Shown: piece by piece, positions 7,102-16,364 of the stretch
Position numbering within the stretch: the first letter of the stretch is position 1
Layout of the letters: the number at the start of each line of letters is the position of its first letter
NCBI GenBank assembly: GCA_030706685.1
Contig: JAUZOA010000027.1
Span: 1 to 56,589, forward strand
DNA: 56,589 bases
From: Bacteroidota bacterium
GTDB lineage: Bacteria; Bacteroidota; Bacteroidia; Chitinophagales; Chitinophagaceae
Direction of reading: 5' to 3'
The notes under the pieces: generated by a model
What the model was told of the DNA's origin: nothing
What the model saw: only the letters and a program-made list of their open reading frames with translations
Databases searched by the model: none
Program-made: the position numbers and the translations under genes

Positions 7102-9540
7102 TCACTCTTCTTCACACCCGATCGGCGCGCCCGGGGGAATGGCCGCATGAATAGTTGGTTTGGCTTTTTCAGGCTCTTTCATTCTTTCGAGAGCCAGCAA
7201 CAGGTGACCTGTATAGTTAGCATCGGCTGGTAGTTTCTTTTTTGTTTCAATAAATGTTTTCAGATTGGCCAATGCTTTTTGAATAATTGCTTTGGTTACA
7301 AAGGAATTATTATCATCAATGCTGGCCGACAACAAATAAGTGAGTAAAACCTGTTCAGTTTGTACCTGGATCAATGCTTCCATCCCTTTTCTTCGCGGCG
7401 CCTTCCAGGTAGCCTTGATCAGCGCTTCGATCATTTCATCTAATCCAAGGCCTCCATATTGGGATTGGTATTCCACCATACGATTCATTCTTTCGCTGTT
7501 GAAAAGAAAAGATAACGGAAGATCGGCAGCCGTTTCAGCGGGGCTTAATGCATCGAATGCCAGTCCCGTTCTTTTCTTGAAAAGTTCTTTTGTATAATTA
7601 TATCCTGCAGGTCGCGGCGGAATTAATTTCGTTATCCTGTCCGGCAATGCCAATACGGAAGGGTCAATCGTGCCGATAACCGCGTTAAGCGCTTTCAACT
7701 GCTCTTCCCGCGAAAGGCTCTGAGTTACTATTTGTCCATCCCCACGCAACGCATAAGTATAATTCATGCCCCCGACCAGTTTGGTCACTGCTTCCAACTG
7801 GTAACGGTGAAATAAATAGACCGGCACCAGCACATCTTCCAGCATCGCCATCGGCGTACCGGGGGTGATATCTCTTTCTCCAAATTGACTCAATGCTTTT
7901 TCCCTCACTTTCATCACGTTCTTTAATTCATCCACCGGGTTTTTCCCGTTATCCCATAAATGAGCTGCAGGGTGCAATCCGCCCGCCGGGCGGGCATCGC
8001 GATCACTGATGTATTGAAACCCTTTTTTATAAGCGTCTGACAATATTTTATTCAATGCTTCCTTTTCATTGATGCCAGCGGGGAAATCCTGGTAACCCCA
8101 GGAAATGCTGATCTTATCCCATTCCCCAATGCCAACAGCGTAGGCGTTACTAATATCAATATCTCCCTGGTTATTTAATGTAACAGCGGGAGGAGGATAA
8201 TCCATAACACTGGAGCGATCGGCAACGCTTGCTGCAAAATTGTGCATTAATCCAAGCGTATGTCCTACTTCATGTGCGGCCAGTTGTTTCAGCCGGTTCA
8301 ATGCCATAGTGAGCATTTTATTATCAGCCGGAACTCCGTTTTCCCCGGGGGAGTCCTTTTGGACAAAAGGGGTCAGCAAACCTGTTGCGATCAGGTAATC
8401 CTGGCGGACACGTAATGAGCCCAGCGTTACATTCCCTTTAATGATCTCTCCTGTTCGCGGATCAACAACCGCGGCGCCATATGACCAGCCCCGGGTAGAA
8501 CGGTGTACCCAGTTGATCATATTATACCGTACATCCATCGGGTCCGCATCTTCCGGCAATAGCTTTACCTGGAAGGCATTGATATAACCGGCAGCTTCAA
8601 AAGCCTGGTTCCACCATTGCGCGCCTTCCAGCAATGCGCTCCGGATAGGTTCGGGTGTGCCATTATCGAGATAATAGATGATCGGCTTGACAGCTTCACT
8701 TTTGGCTGCAGCGGGGTCTTTCTTTTGAAGACGATGACGAATGACGAAATATTTGTCAATAGGTTCCGGGACCGGTGTGCTGTAATCAAAAAAGGAAATA
8801 TCAATAAAACTGCTTCTCGCGTCGAAAATACGGGGCTTATAATTTTTATCCGGCAGTTGTACAAAAGAATGATGTATCCTGAGCGTGATCGCTTCAGCGG
8901 AAGGAGTAACCGATTGAACATAGCTTCCCGTTTCGCCATCATTATTCACCCAGGTTATTGTCGCTTCAAACTCCGTATTCTGCGGAAAATTTTTAGTCCG
9001 GGGCAAATAAATAGCCGACCTCGTTTTATCCAATGAATAATTCCCCTGCTTCATACTGCGAAGACGGCTGCTGACTCTTATTGCATCCCGCAATAAAAAA
9101 TCAGTAGCATCCACGAGCACAGATCCATTGCTTTCGGCCTCAACCGTAAAGCCCCAGATAGTTGATTGGGCGAATGACTGCTCTACCGCTCTTTGTTCAC
9201 CTTTATCGGAAGTAACGGCGCGATAATCATAGTTAGGTTGTATCATCAATATTTTTCTGCCGGTACGGGTGAATTTAATGATGCGGGTATCGCCCTGAAG
9301 GCCCCTGTCGAGACCGATATCATTAGAACCTAATGCGGCTGGCAAGGATGTCTGGTATAATATTTCCGAATCCAGTTTATTGATCGCCAGCCAGACCTTG
9401 CCGGCATTCTCATCCCAGTAGAAATCAAGATACCCTTCATACCTTTTAAGGCCTTTTGTTTTGTCTTCGATGCCGGGAAGGTTTTGAGCAAAAGAGAAAG
9501 CGGGGACAACAACAATAAGAAGTAACAGGAATCGACGCAT
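7102..9540 (-). CDS. Large exported zinc metalloprotease (DUF5117/DUF4953 type)
   Basis: 812 residues with a signal peptide (MRRFLLLLIVVVPAFSFAQ). The centre holds HEVGHTLGLMHNF, with His423, Glu424, His427 and His433 in the H-E-x-x-H-x-x-G-x-x-H pattern of metzincins. The N-terminal half (about 30-300) is the beta-rich DUF5118/DUF5117-like part and the sequence after the active site, with SVMDYPPPAV as a Met-turn, continues into the DUF4953-like C-terminal part. The overall length and order match the periplasmic or surface proteases common in Bacteroidota. The substrate is unknown. The gene stands alone: the next gene on the same strand is 200 bp downstream past a repeat cluster. Confidence 0.92.
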   Translation of the reverse strand: MRRFLLLLIVVVPAFSFAQNLPGIEDKTKGLKRYEGYLDFYWDENAGKVWLAINKLDSEILYQTSLPAALGSNDIGLDRGLQGDTRIIKFTRTGRKILMIQPNYDYRAVTSDKGEQRAVEQSFAQSTIWGFTVEAESNGSVLVDATDFLLRDAIRVSSRLRSMKQGNYSLDKTRSAIYLPRTKNFPQNTEFEATITWVNNDGETGSYVQSVTPSAEAITLRIHHSFVQLPDKNYKPRIFDARSSFIDISFFDYSTPVPEPIDKYFVIRHRLQKKDPAAAKSEAVKPIIYYLDNGTPEPIRSALLEGAQWWNQAFEAAGYINAFQVKLLPEDADPMDVRYNMINWVHRSTRGWSYGAAVVDPRTGEIIKGNVTLGSLRVRQDYLIATGLLTPFVQKDSPGENGVPADNKMLTMALNRLKQLAAHEVGHTLGLMHNFAASVADRSSVMDYPPPAVTLNNQGDIDISNAYAVGIGEWDKISISWGYQDFPAGINEKEALNKILSDAYKKGFQYISDRDARPAGGLHPAAHLWDNGKNPVDELKNVMKVREKALSQFGERDITPGTPMAMLEDVLVPVYLFHRYQLEAVTKLVGGMNYTYALRGDGQIVTQSLSREEQLKALNAVIGTIDPSVLALPDRITKLIPPRPAGYNYTKELFKKRTGLAFDALSPAETAADLPLSFLFNSERMNRMVEYQSQYGGLGLDEMIEALIKATWKAPRRKGMEALIQVQTEQVLLTYLLSASIDDNNSFVTKAIIQKALANLKTFIETKKKLPADANYTGHLLLALERMKEPEKAKPTIHAAIPPGAPIGCEEE

Positions 9541-9783
9541 AGCAGGGGTTTTAGTTCGCTCAATTTAAACAAGAGTGAGTAGAGGAAAAAATAATTATTG
9601 ACTGGTAATCTCACTGTTTGAAATCAAATCCCCGGGCTGCGAATAATCCCGGGTTTCTCTTTGTTCAATCAATGATTCTTCAATCCTTAATTTCTTTTAA
9701 CATTTGTTCCTCTCATCCTCATAAGCCTGCCTGTCATGATAAGGCAATACTATTTTTGCCCTGAAACCATTAAACCTTATGCC

Positions 9784-10518
9784 ATGAAAAAGAGATGTAA
9801 CCAATTGAAAAAATGGGTGTTCCTGCCATCCCTGCTCTTTCTCCTCTTCTCCTGCAACAAGCATCCTGAAAATTCACCGGTAATTGAAAAAGAATTCAAC
9901 CTCGCCGGCTTTAACAAGATATATGCAGGCGAAAGATTCAACCTGGTCATTACAAAAAGCAATGACTTCCATATAAAAATCAAAGGCCCCGCGGGTGATG
10001 TCAATGATATTACTATGAGCGTCACTAACAATATCCTCGATATTCAATATACTCCTGATGAAGGACTCCGCTCCAAAGTTGACCTGGTCATTACTCTTCC
10101 CATGCTTGTACAATTGAATTTATCCGGTGCTTCTAATGCTACCGTCAACGGGTTTCATAACGTCACCCATGTAATCCGTGCCGTCTTATCCGGCGCATCA
10201 ACATGTATATTAAACGGTACGGGTATTAACACACAGATAGACATATCGGGAGCTTCGGGGTTATATGTCATCGGTTCGACTAAAAGTTTATACGGTACTA
10301 TTTCGGGAGCAGGAAAACTGAATGCCTATGATCTCACAGCGACGGAAGTGGATATCAGCGCTTCCGGCAGATCAGAAGCAAGGGTTAAAACCATACAATC
10401 GTTATTTGCAGAAGCTTCCGGCGGAAGTTGCATTCTTTACAAAGGAAACCCCATAATAAAAAATATTCAAACGAGTGGCGGCGGCCGGGTGATACCAAAA
10501 CAAGAGATATCATTATAA
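9784..10518 (+). CDS. Head-GIN domain (DUF2807) lipoprotein
   Basis: 244 residues from the ATG at 9784, chosen because it gives a lipoprotein signal: MKKRCNQLKKWVFLPSLLFL followed by LFSCNKH with the lipobox Cys. The mature part is a run of short beta strands with the hallmark of DUF2807: V-I-T-K-S-N, then repeated LSGASNATVNG, LSGASTCILNG, ISGASGLYVIG and ISGAGKLNAYD units that form a right-handed beta helix. Family members are putative adhesin-like envelope proteins in Bacteroidota; no enzymatic role is known. It is transcribed alone, divergently from the zinc-protease gene, and is followed by a large inverted repeat. Confidence 0.9.
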   Translation: MKKRCNQLKKWVFLPSLLFLLFSCNKHPENSPVIEKEFNLAGFNKIYAGERFNLVITKSNDFHIKIKGPAGDVNDITMSVTNNILDIQYTPDEGLRSKVDLVITLPMLVQLNLSGASNATVNGFHNVTHVIRAVLSGASTCILNGTGINTQIDISGASGLYVIGSTKSLYGTISGAGKLNAYDLTATEVDISASGRSEARVKTIQSLFAEASGGSCILYKGNPIIKNIQTSGGGRVIPKQEISL

Positions 10519-10536
10519 CAGCAGAGAATAACAAAG

Positions 10537-10633
10537 ATGTACGATGTTAGGTGCACGATGTACGCCAGTCCCAATCAATAAGAACTCTTTAAAATTCAGC
10601 AAAGGCGTACATCGTACACCTAACATCGTACAT
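10537..10633. repeat. 30-bp near-perfect inverted repeat
   Basis: The arms 10537-10566 and 10604-10633 match over 30 bp with one mismatch (a C/T difference), separated by 37 bp. Each arm itself contains two copies of a CGATGT-like core. There is no T run, and it lies between convergent genes, so it may act as a bidirectional transcript end or be a member of a dispersed palindrome family. Confidence 0.85.
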
Positions 10634-10660
10634 ATATCAATTCCCTCTTGCCAAGGAATT

Positions 10661-11185
10661 TTATCGTTGGATAATAACGGAATACAGTTTGGCGCGCCCG
10701 AATAAAGAAGGTCTTTCTTTCAATTTACGGATCAAAGTAAACCCGGCTTCATGAAATAAGTCTGTCACTGAAGCTAAACTCAATGGATAGGGCACCCATT
10801 GATTGGCCTGCTCCATATCATATTCAACCAGTAAAAAGCAGCCGCCTTCTGCCAGGCAATCACTTGCCTCCCGGATAAAAGTATATTTGTCCTTAACATA
10901 ATGCAGCGAGTTAGCCATCAGGATTCCGTCCAGGTTTTTGAATGACAGAACCTGCTTATTAAAATCACCTGTTATCTTTTGGATAGCTACGGAATTATAG
11001 TTGCCGGGTATTTGCTTCAGGGCTGATATATCTGTATCCATTGCATAAATGGTGCTTTGGGGCTGCAAAAAACCGGCTAATGCCAATGTAAAGGTTCCGC
11101 TCCCACACCCAAGGTCTGCCCATTGTTCTTTTCGCCAACTAAAATGATCGTTCGCCAGCATTTGCGCTGCTTCGTTCAGTTCCAT
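10661..11185 (-). CDS. Class I SAM-dependent methyltransferase
   Basis: 174 residues from the ATG at 11183-11185 (MELNEAAQMLANDHF). Reading further upstream would need a TTG at 11212 overlapping the preceding gene, so the ATG is preferred. Motif I is ADLGCGSGTFTLALA near residue 30, followed by IYAMDTD (motif II acidic residue) and GILMANSLHYV (motif IV region): the Rossmann-like SAM-binding fold is complete. The substrate is not identifiable. It follows the MBL-fold hydrolase gene on the same strand by 19 bp and is probably cotranscribed with it. Confidence 0.85.
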   Translation of the reverse strand: MELNEAAQMLANDHFSWRKEQWADLGCGSGTFTLALAGFLQPQSTIYAMDTDISALKQIPGNYNSVAIQKITGDFNKQVLSFKNLDGILMANSLHYVKDKYTFIREASDCLAEGGCFLLVEYDMEQANQWVPYPLSLASVTDLFHEAGFTLIRKLKERPSLFGRAKLYSVIIQR

Positions 11186-11204
11186 CCTGGTTATTTTATA
11201 AAAT

Positions 11205-12260
11205 TTATGCAACGGTGAGCCACCATTGTTGACGGGGATAAGAGCTATCGAGGATAACAGGTTCCCCGATCATCGGCGTGGTCACCTTCACATTCAATTC
11301 ACTTGCTTTTGCTATCACTCTTTTGATGGGTTCATCCCAGGGATGAAGAGAGATGGCGAATTTTCCCCAATGTACCGGCAACAAAACTTTTGCTTTGAGA
11401 TCTGCGGCAGCCTGTACTGTTTCTTCCGGCATCATGTGAATATATGGCCAGTATTCATTGTACTGGCCCGATTCCAGCATAGCGATATCAAAAGGGCCGT
11501 ATTTTTCACCGATCATTTTAAAATGCGAATCATAACCGCTGTCGGCGCCTATGTAGATGCGATAATTCCCCGATTTCAGGATAAAAGATGACCACAGGGT
11601 CTTGTTTCTTGTAAAAAGCCTCCCCGAAAAATGACGCGCAGGCGCAGCGGTCAGTTCTATAGGGCCTGCCGGATCACCTTCTGTTACCTGTTGACTATCC
11701 CACCAATCAAATTCAACAATCTTTGCCGGGTCAATACCCCAGTATTTTAAATGAGAACCAACACCCAGGGAAGTGCATATCTTTTTCGTCTTTGGTTGCA
11801 GTTTCAGCACAGTTTTATAATCGAGATGATCATAATGATCATGCGTCAGTATCAACATATCAATATCGGGGAAATCTTCTGCTGAATAAATATCAGCGCC
11901 TTTAAAACTCTTACCGGTAAATGAAAAGGGCGAAGCATAGCCGCAAAAAACAGGGTCAACTAAAATATTCTTTCCATTGCATTGAATAAAATAGGACGAA
12001 TGACCGAACCATAGAATAACAGGCTTTTCTTCCTTTAATAAATTGATATTTGTCATTACTGAAGGCAGGGCTACGGGTGGTTTCGTATTCCCCGGTTTGG
12101 TAAAGTACCGCCACATGATCTTTAGAAAAGAAGCTCCTTTTACCAGAGCCTCCGTCCTGGAAAGGTTTTGAAAAACTCCATCCCGGTAGTTAAGCGATCC
12201 TTTTATTGTTTGCAGATCATTGCCTGCAGGGTTGTTTCCGAATGTCTTAAGTATTGCCAT
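11205..12260 (-). CDS. MBL-fold hydrolase, NAPE-PLD/UlaG-like
   Basis: 351 residues. The metal site LTHDHYDHLDYKT (H-x-H-x-D-H) lies near residue 140; IRYIGADSGYDSHF-like and LLPVHWGKFAISLHPWDEP segments supply the remaining ligands. The N-terminal region with WFGHSSYFIQCNGKNILVDP is typical of the branch that includes N-acyl-phosphatidylethanolamine phospholipase D-like bacterial proteins. The likely role is phosphodiester or lactone hydrolysis of a lipid-type substrate. No signal peptide is evident; the first 60 residues are hydrophilic. First gene of a two-gene unit with the methyltransferase. Confidence 0.85.
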   Translation of the reverse strand: MAILKTFGNNPAGNDLQTIKGSLNYRDGVFQNLSRTEALVKGASFLKIMWRYFTKPGNTKPPVALPSVMTNINLLKEEKPVILWFGHSSYFIQCNGKNILVDPVFCGYASPFSFTGKSFKGADIYSAEDFPDIDMLILTHDHYDHLDYKTVLKLQPKTKKICTSLGVGSHLKYWGIDPAKIVEFDWWDSQQVTEGDPAGPIELTAAPARHFSGRLFTRNKTLWSSFILKSGNYRIYIGADSGYDSHFKMIGEKYGPFDIAMLESGQYNEYWPYIHMMPEETVQAAADLKAKVLLPVHWGKFAISLHPWDEPIKRVIAKASELNVKVTTPMIGEPVILDSSYPRQQWWLTVA

Positions 12261-12375
12261 TTGAGATTGTTGGTTGATAATAGTAAATATGTTTTAGACT
12301 GTATATGAGTAATTTACTTATTATATATACGTCTGTGTTTAATTTATACAATTAGAAGCCATGCAGGTTTTACTA

Positions 12376-12402
12376 AAAAAATACCTCAATGAGGTATTTT
12401 TT
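12376..12402. terminator. Perfect bidirectional terminator hairpin
   Basis: AAAAAATACCTCA (12376-12388) and TGAGGTATTTTTT (12390-12402) are perfect inverted arms around one central base, giving a U-run on either strand. It sits in the 344-bp gap between the divergent MBL hydrolase and lipase genes, where no gene was found. Confidence 0.7.
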
Positions 12403-12462
12403 ATTCAGAATATTATTCCTATCATTGCCTTGGTTTTTCATAGGATATTGGATTTTAAAAAC

Positions 12463-12497
12463 GGGGCTGGATTTCTATCCTGGCCCCAATTTTTTTA
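12463..12497 (+). terminator. GC-rich hairpin followed by T7
   Basis: GGGGC and GGAT (12463-12472) pair with ATCC and GGCCCC (12477-12486) with a bulge, and a run of seven T follows. It looks like an intrinsic terminator on the plus strand, 60 bp after the perfect hairpin and upstream of the lipase gene; it could be a leader attenuator or close a short untranslated transcript. Confidence 0.5.
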
Positions 12498-12604
12498 TTA
12501 CAACTGGAAAGAAAAAGAGTTTATTCTTTCCAAAATACCGGGTATCCTCCCGGCCCTTTGTTCTAAACGGGCAAATGCGTACATTTAAACCTTGCTCCCA
12601 GCTT

Positions 12605-13648
12605 ATGAGACACCACCGACTCCTGACTTTTCTTCTTTTTTCTTTCCTGTTTTCCTGCAATCAACAGGATAACAAAAAAACAGCCCCGGGAGAAACGATC
12701 CTGGCAAAACCGGCTTTTACCGATACTACCGCTTGTATGTTTTCCGAGATCGCTTATTGCCGTGACCCGCAGGCACAGTTAACAAAATATCTTCCCGGAT
12801 GGAAAGTAATATGGAACCCGCTGCCCGTAGGCGGCAATTACGCGTTTGTCGCTACCGACAGCACTACTTATGTTCTTGCCGTCCGCGGATCATTGATATC
12901 ATTCACCGAAGATGCTTTTTATAACTGGATATACCACGACCTGAACGTGATGACGCAGGATGCCTGGCCTTATAGTAATGTTGAAAAAGCAAGAATATCG
13001 CAGGGATCTTATATTGGTTGGCAAAACCTCGAAAAAATGAGAGATAGGGTAAGTGGCAAATCACTCTGGGCTTTCCTGTCGGAAAAAGTGGTCGGTCCAA
13101 ACCCTTTAATACTAACAGGTCACAGTCTTGGAGGAAACCTGGCTACCGTATACGCCTCTTATCTATGGTCAAAGTTTGATAAAAGCGGGCATCCGAAAAA
13201 CAATATCAATGTTATCACCTTTGCTGCCCCGGCTCCCGGTAATAAATCTTTCGCCGACGATTTCAATACCAAATTCCCGTCTTCCCTGCGAATTGAGAAC
13301 AGGAATGATATTGTCCCTAAATTTCCCTGTAGTGATAAGATCAGTAAACTGGCCGATCTTTATTCACCGGCTCCTTCTTCTTCCGATATCTCAGTAGGGT
13401 ATAACAATATAACAACCAAATTGAGTAATGTCTTCACGCTGATAAGCTCGTCCCTGGCCATATTGGAAGTACAAAGTAATTTTTCGGGTTATACCCATAC
13501 CAATGGCGATGGTAAATTGATAACGATCGCTCTTTCCGGTAAGGATACTGCCAATACTCCTGCCGCCTGGTTTGCTGAAGCAGGATACCAGCATAGCATG
13601 GCGCAATACGCCACTTTTTTTAATGCCCCGGTGATTGTGTGTGAATAG
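12605..13648 (+). CDS. Class 3 lipase-family lipoprotein
   Basis: 347 residues from the ATG at 12605, preferred over upstream starts because it gives a lipoprotein signal: MRHHRLLTFLLFSFLFSCNQ with the lipobox Cys. The nucleophile elbow LILTGHSLGGNLATVYASYL carries the catalytic Ser in G-H-S-L-G, and NVITFAAPAPGNKSFADDF plus NRNDIVPKFP supply the catalytic Asp region of class 3 (fungal-type) lipases. The catalytic His is probably in the C-terminal AEAGYQHSMAQYATFF. The protein should sit on the inner leaflet-facing or outer membrane as a lipoprotein and hydrolyse acyl esters. It stands alone between terminator hairpins and the MFS gene. Confidence 0.88.
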   Translation: MRHHRLLTFLLFSFLFSCNQQDNKKTAPGETILAKPAFTDTTACMFSEIAYCRDPQAQLTKYLPGWKVIWNPLPVGGNYAFVATDSTTYVLAVRGSLISFTEDAFYNWIYHDLNVMTQDAWPYSNVEKARISQGSYIGWQNLEKMRDRVSGKSLWAFLSEKVVGPNPLILTGHSLGGNLATVYASYLWSKFDKSGHPKNNINVITFAAPAPGNKSFADDFNTKFPSSLRIENRNDIVPKFPCSDKISKLADLYSPAPSSSDISVGYNNITTKLSNVFTLISSSLAILEVQSNFSGYTHTNGDGKLITIALSGKDTANTPAAWFAEAGYQHSMAQYATFFNAPVIVCE

Positions 13649-13842
13649 TTAAGAAGTGAATCCGTTTAAGGGTTTAAAGGTTCTGTAAAGAAATAATTTA
13701 CTTTATAGAAATGAAACAACCTGCTATAAAAAACCATTAAGCCCTCAAACCTATCACCGTCCTCCCTCTTTTAAACTCTTAGCCCTCTTTCTTTTCTTAA
13801 CCTTTTATCCTTTTCCTCTTTCTCTCTTTTAACCTCTTAGCC

Positions 13843-13850
13843 TAAATTTG
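13843..13850 (+). promoter_or_regulatory. Bacteroidota -7 box for the MFS gene
   Basis: TAAATTTG matches the TAnnTTTG -7 element exactly and lies 10 bp before the ATG, implying a very short leader. No clear -33 TTG is visible; the preceding 100 bp are pyrimidine-rich. Confidence 0.5.
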
Positions 13851-13860
13851 CGCCTCCCTT

Positions 13861-15063
13861 ATGCTCGCGACAACAGCAAGAACATATCGCAATGCCTATT
13901 CAGGATTATCCCGGTCAACCTGGTTGTTATCCCTGGTGATGCTTATCAACCGGAGTGGAACGATGGTAGTGCCATTCATGACACTCTATCTTACCAGTCC
14001 GCAAATGGGTTATAGTATCGGGCAGGCAGGTATTGTATTTGGTTTATTTGGTTTTGGAGCTTTCAGTGGCGCTTTCTTTGGGGGCAAGCTGACGGATAAG
14101 ATCGGTTTTTATCCCGTTCAATTGATCACACTGATTGGCGGGGGCATTCTTTTTATTGTACTGGGACAAATGAAAAGTTATTCCCTGATCTGCTTATTCA
14201 CCTACCTGTTGAGTTTTGTCAATGAAGCTTTCCGCCCGGCTAATTCAACAGCTATCGCCTTTTATAGTAAAGAAGAGAACCGTACCCGGTCCTATTCGCT
14301 GAACAGGTTGGCCATTAATGTTGGCTGGGCGGTAGGCAGCGGATTAGGTGGCATACTGGCAAAACATAGTTATAATTTGTTGTTCTGGGTAGATGGCACT
14401 ACGAATATAGCGGCCGCCCTGCTGATGTGGTTCTTTTTGAAACCGGTAAATTACAAACCGGCAAAACAAATAACCGGCGAACCGCCAACGGCATCCGCCT
14501 ATAAGGATAAAACTTATATTGTATTTGTCGTGATAACAGTATTATTCGCAAGTTGCTTTTTCCAGCTATTTACCAACTTGCCGGTATTCTTAAAAAGAGA
14601 ATTACATTTTTCAGAACCTTATATCGGTTTCCTGATGGCGGCCAATGGAATATTAATAGCCTTTATAGAAATGGTGCTGATCTATAAACTCGAAGGAAAA
14701 AGAGAAGCTACATTTTATATTACGCTGGGAGTGGCGGTAGTCGGGTTGTCTTTTCTTATGTTGAATCTTCCGGGAATCGGAGCCCTGTTGGCTTTTGCCA
14801 TGATCATCATGGTCACGCTGGGTGAAATACTCTCCATGCCTTTTATGAATACTTACTGGATCAGCAGAACGCAAATTTCGAACAGGGGACAATATGCCGC
14901 TTTATTTACGATGGCATGGTCAGCCGCTCAATGCCTCGGCCCCATGATGGGCGCACAAGTAGTTCAATATTTTAATTTTACAGTATTATGGTGGTGCGTG
15001 GGCGGAGTAGCGTTGTTGGCTTCATTTTCATTTTGGAGATTACATAAAGCAGGGAACGTTTAG
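13861..15063 (+). CDS. Major facilitator superfamily transporter
   Basis: 400 residues with about 12 hydrophobic segments in two halves joined by a hydrophilic loop near residues 200-215. The loop between helices 2 and 3 reads GGKLTDKIGF, the MFS signature (G-x-L-a-D-r-x-G). The first half also has NRLAINVGWAVGSGLGG, a motif typical of drug/H+ antiporter-like MFS proteins. Substrate is unknown; sugar, peptide or drug efflux are all possible. It is an inner-membrane protein, transcribed alone from the promoter box 10 bp upstream, and followed by the convergent lipoprotein gene. Confidence 0.9.
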   Translation: MLATTARTYRNAYSGLSRSTWLLSLVMLINRSGTMVVPFMTLYLTSPQMGYSIGQAGIVFGLFGFGAFSGAFFGGKLTDKIGFYPVQLITLIGGGILFIVLGQMKSYSLICLFTYLLSFVNEAFRPANSTAIAFYSKEENRTRSYSLNRLAINVGWAVGSGLGGILAKHSYNLLFWVDGTTNIAAALLMWFFLKPVNYKPAKQITGEPPTASAYKDKTYIVFVVITVLFASCFFQLFTNLPVFLKRELHFSEPYIGFLMAANGILIAFIEMVLIYKLEGKREATFYITLGVAVVGLSFLMLNLPGIGALLAFAMIIMVTLGEILSMPFMNTYWISRTQISNRGQYAALFTMAWSAAQCLGPMMGAQVVQYFNFTVLWWCVGGVALLASFSFWRLHKAGNV

Positions 15064-15147
15064 GGGTTCGTTAAGCAGGATCCTTCCTTTCCGTAAATAT
15101 GTATATCAAAGTTGAACAACCCTTAAACCTTAAAACAGTTAAACGAA

Positions 15148-16197
15148 CTAATTATTAAACTTTACTACTTCAAAGTCCGACCCATGCACCTGCCCGAGCA
15201 AATGAAGATCATCATTGTTCCATCTTTCGTCGGGCGCCCCGGTGATATAGAGATTGCTGCCGATATCAGCGAGTATCAATCCGTATTTTTTCATGGCTTT
15301 TAAAATGATTTGGTTGGTGGCGGAGTAACTGCTGATATTAAAACCGGCTTTCAATCTTATTCTTGCCCCAAAAGGCAATGAAGAGAATTGCGCCCCGCTG
15401 CTATTCACTTTATGCCGTGCCGGAGAAATATAGCCGGGAAACACTTTAGAAGAAGTTAAAGTGAAACGTATCGGGTGATCAATAATCCCTTTCAGTATCT
15501 CTTCATACCTGACCAACCCGGGAAAAATCGGCAAGCCCGCTGCGTCGGCAGAAGTCCACCCATCCGGCCGCAGCGTATTCGTTTTCAGATCAAATATGGC
15601 GCCGCAGGATGCTTCCCAGTGACCATTGTTCACCGATGCGTTGTATAATTCGTATAATATTTTATTGTCTTTATCAACAGCAATAACATGGCTGTCGCCG
15701 GTGCCATTACCTTCGATCGCTGTATTCAACGGGATAGGATAAGGACCGGCATCGCTTTCATCTCCGTAATTGCCATCATAACTGTTGGAACGAAACGTCA
15801 CTGTGTATTTTGCCTGGCTGCCGCATACAACTGTATAAGGAATACCAATCGGTGCACCATCCCAAAGCCCGCTGCCAAAATCCGCTTTTATAACATTGGA
15901 AGCAAACCCTGCAACGATGGCCGTATTATAAGGATCAACCGGTGAGGAAGAAATATCAAGGTTCCAGGGATTATCAGCAGGAAAGATGGGTATGTTCTCG
16001 GCATCTCCTTTTACAGCCGTACAGGTGGTTCCTCCGCCACCCGGCGGATTAGTGAGCGGGTTATTTCCACCATCCGGGGAAGAACTATGTTTCTTACAGC
16101 CCGGCATCAATAATAAATAAAGGAGAAAGAAAAGCAGGAAACAAATAATACGAAATGTTTTCTTCCTCACCGGGTCCGGCTCAACAAAGGTCTTCAT
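15148..16197 (-). CDS. Conserved lipoprotein of unknown function
   Basis: 349 residues from the ATG at 16195-16197; an upstream in-frame start at 16254 adds 19 residues but the shorter form gives the better signal. It has a hydrophobic segment (FRIICFLLFFLLYLLLMPGC) ending in a lipobox Cys, then a Ser/Pro/Gly-rich linker to about residue 65. The mature domain opens IPIFPADNPWNLDISSSPVD, has DFGSGLWDGAPIGIPYTVV and DESDAGPYPIPLNTAIEGN, and includes GDSHVIAVDKDNKILYELYN. This repeat of Asp/Gly-rich strands suggests a secreted beta domain; sequences with this pattern occur in several phyla but I cannot name a domain or activity. Confidence 0.75.
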   Translation of the reverse strand: MKTFVEPDPVRKKTFRIICFLLFFLLYLLLMPGCKKHSSSPDGGNNPLTNPPGGGGTTCTAVKGDAENIPIFPADNPWNLDISSSPVDPYNTAIVAGFASNVIKADFGSGLWDGAPIGIPYTVVCGSQAKYTVTFRSNSYDGNYGDESDAGPYPIPLNTAIEGNGTGDSHVIAVDKDNKILYELYNASVNNGHWEASCGAIFDLKTNTLRPDGWTSADAAGLPIFPGLVRYEEILKGIIDHPIRFTLTSSKVFPGYISPARHKVNSSGAQFSSLPFGARIRLKAGFNISSYSATNQIILKAMKKYGLILADIGSNLYITGAPDERWNNDDLHLLGQVHGSDFEVVKFNN

Positions 16198-16364
16198 CTG
16201 AAATGGTTTGTTACAAGGTAAAATTTTATTGACAGTATAGCAATAGTATTTCACCGGGAAAATTTACTTCATCCCGTTCCGAACTAACACTTATCAAAAC
16301 ACCCCTGTGAAAATTAAAATTTAGAAGTACATTAGTTTCTCCTTTATACCCTTAAGCTATTAAA

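Noticed and set aside
10661-11212. Longer start for the methyltransferase using TTG at 11212
   Set aside because: It overlaps the preceding gene and adds non-family residues; the ATG at 11185 is preferred.
12389-12604. Upstream in-frame extension of the lipase gene
   Set aside because: It reads through two hairpins and does not contain a signal; the ATG at 12605 gives a clean lipoprotein signal.
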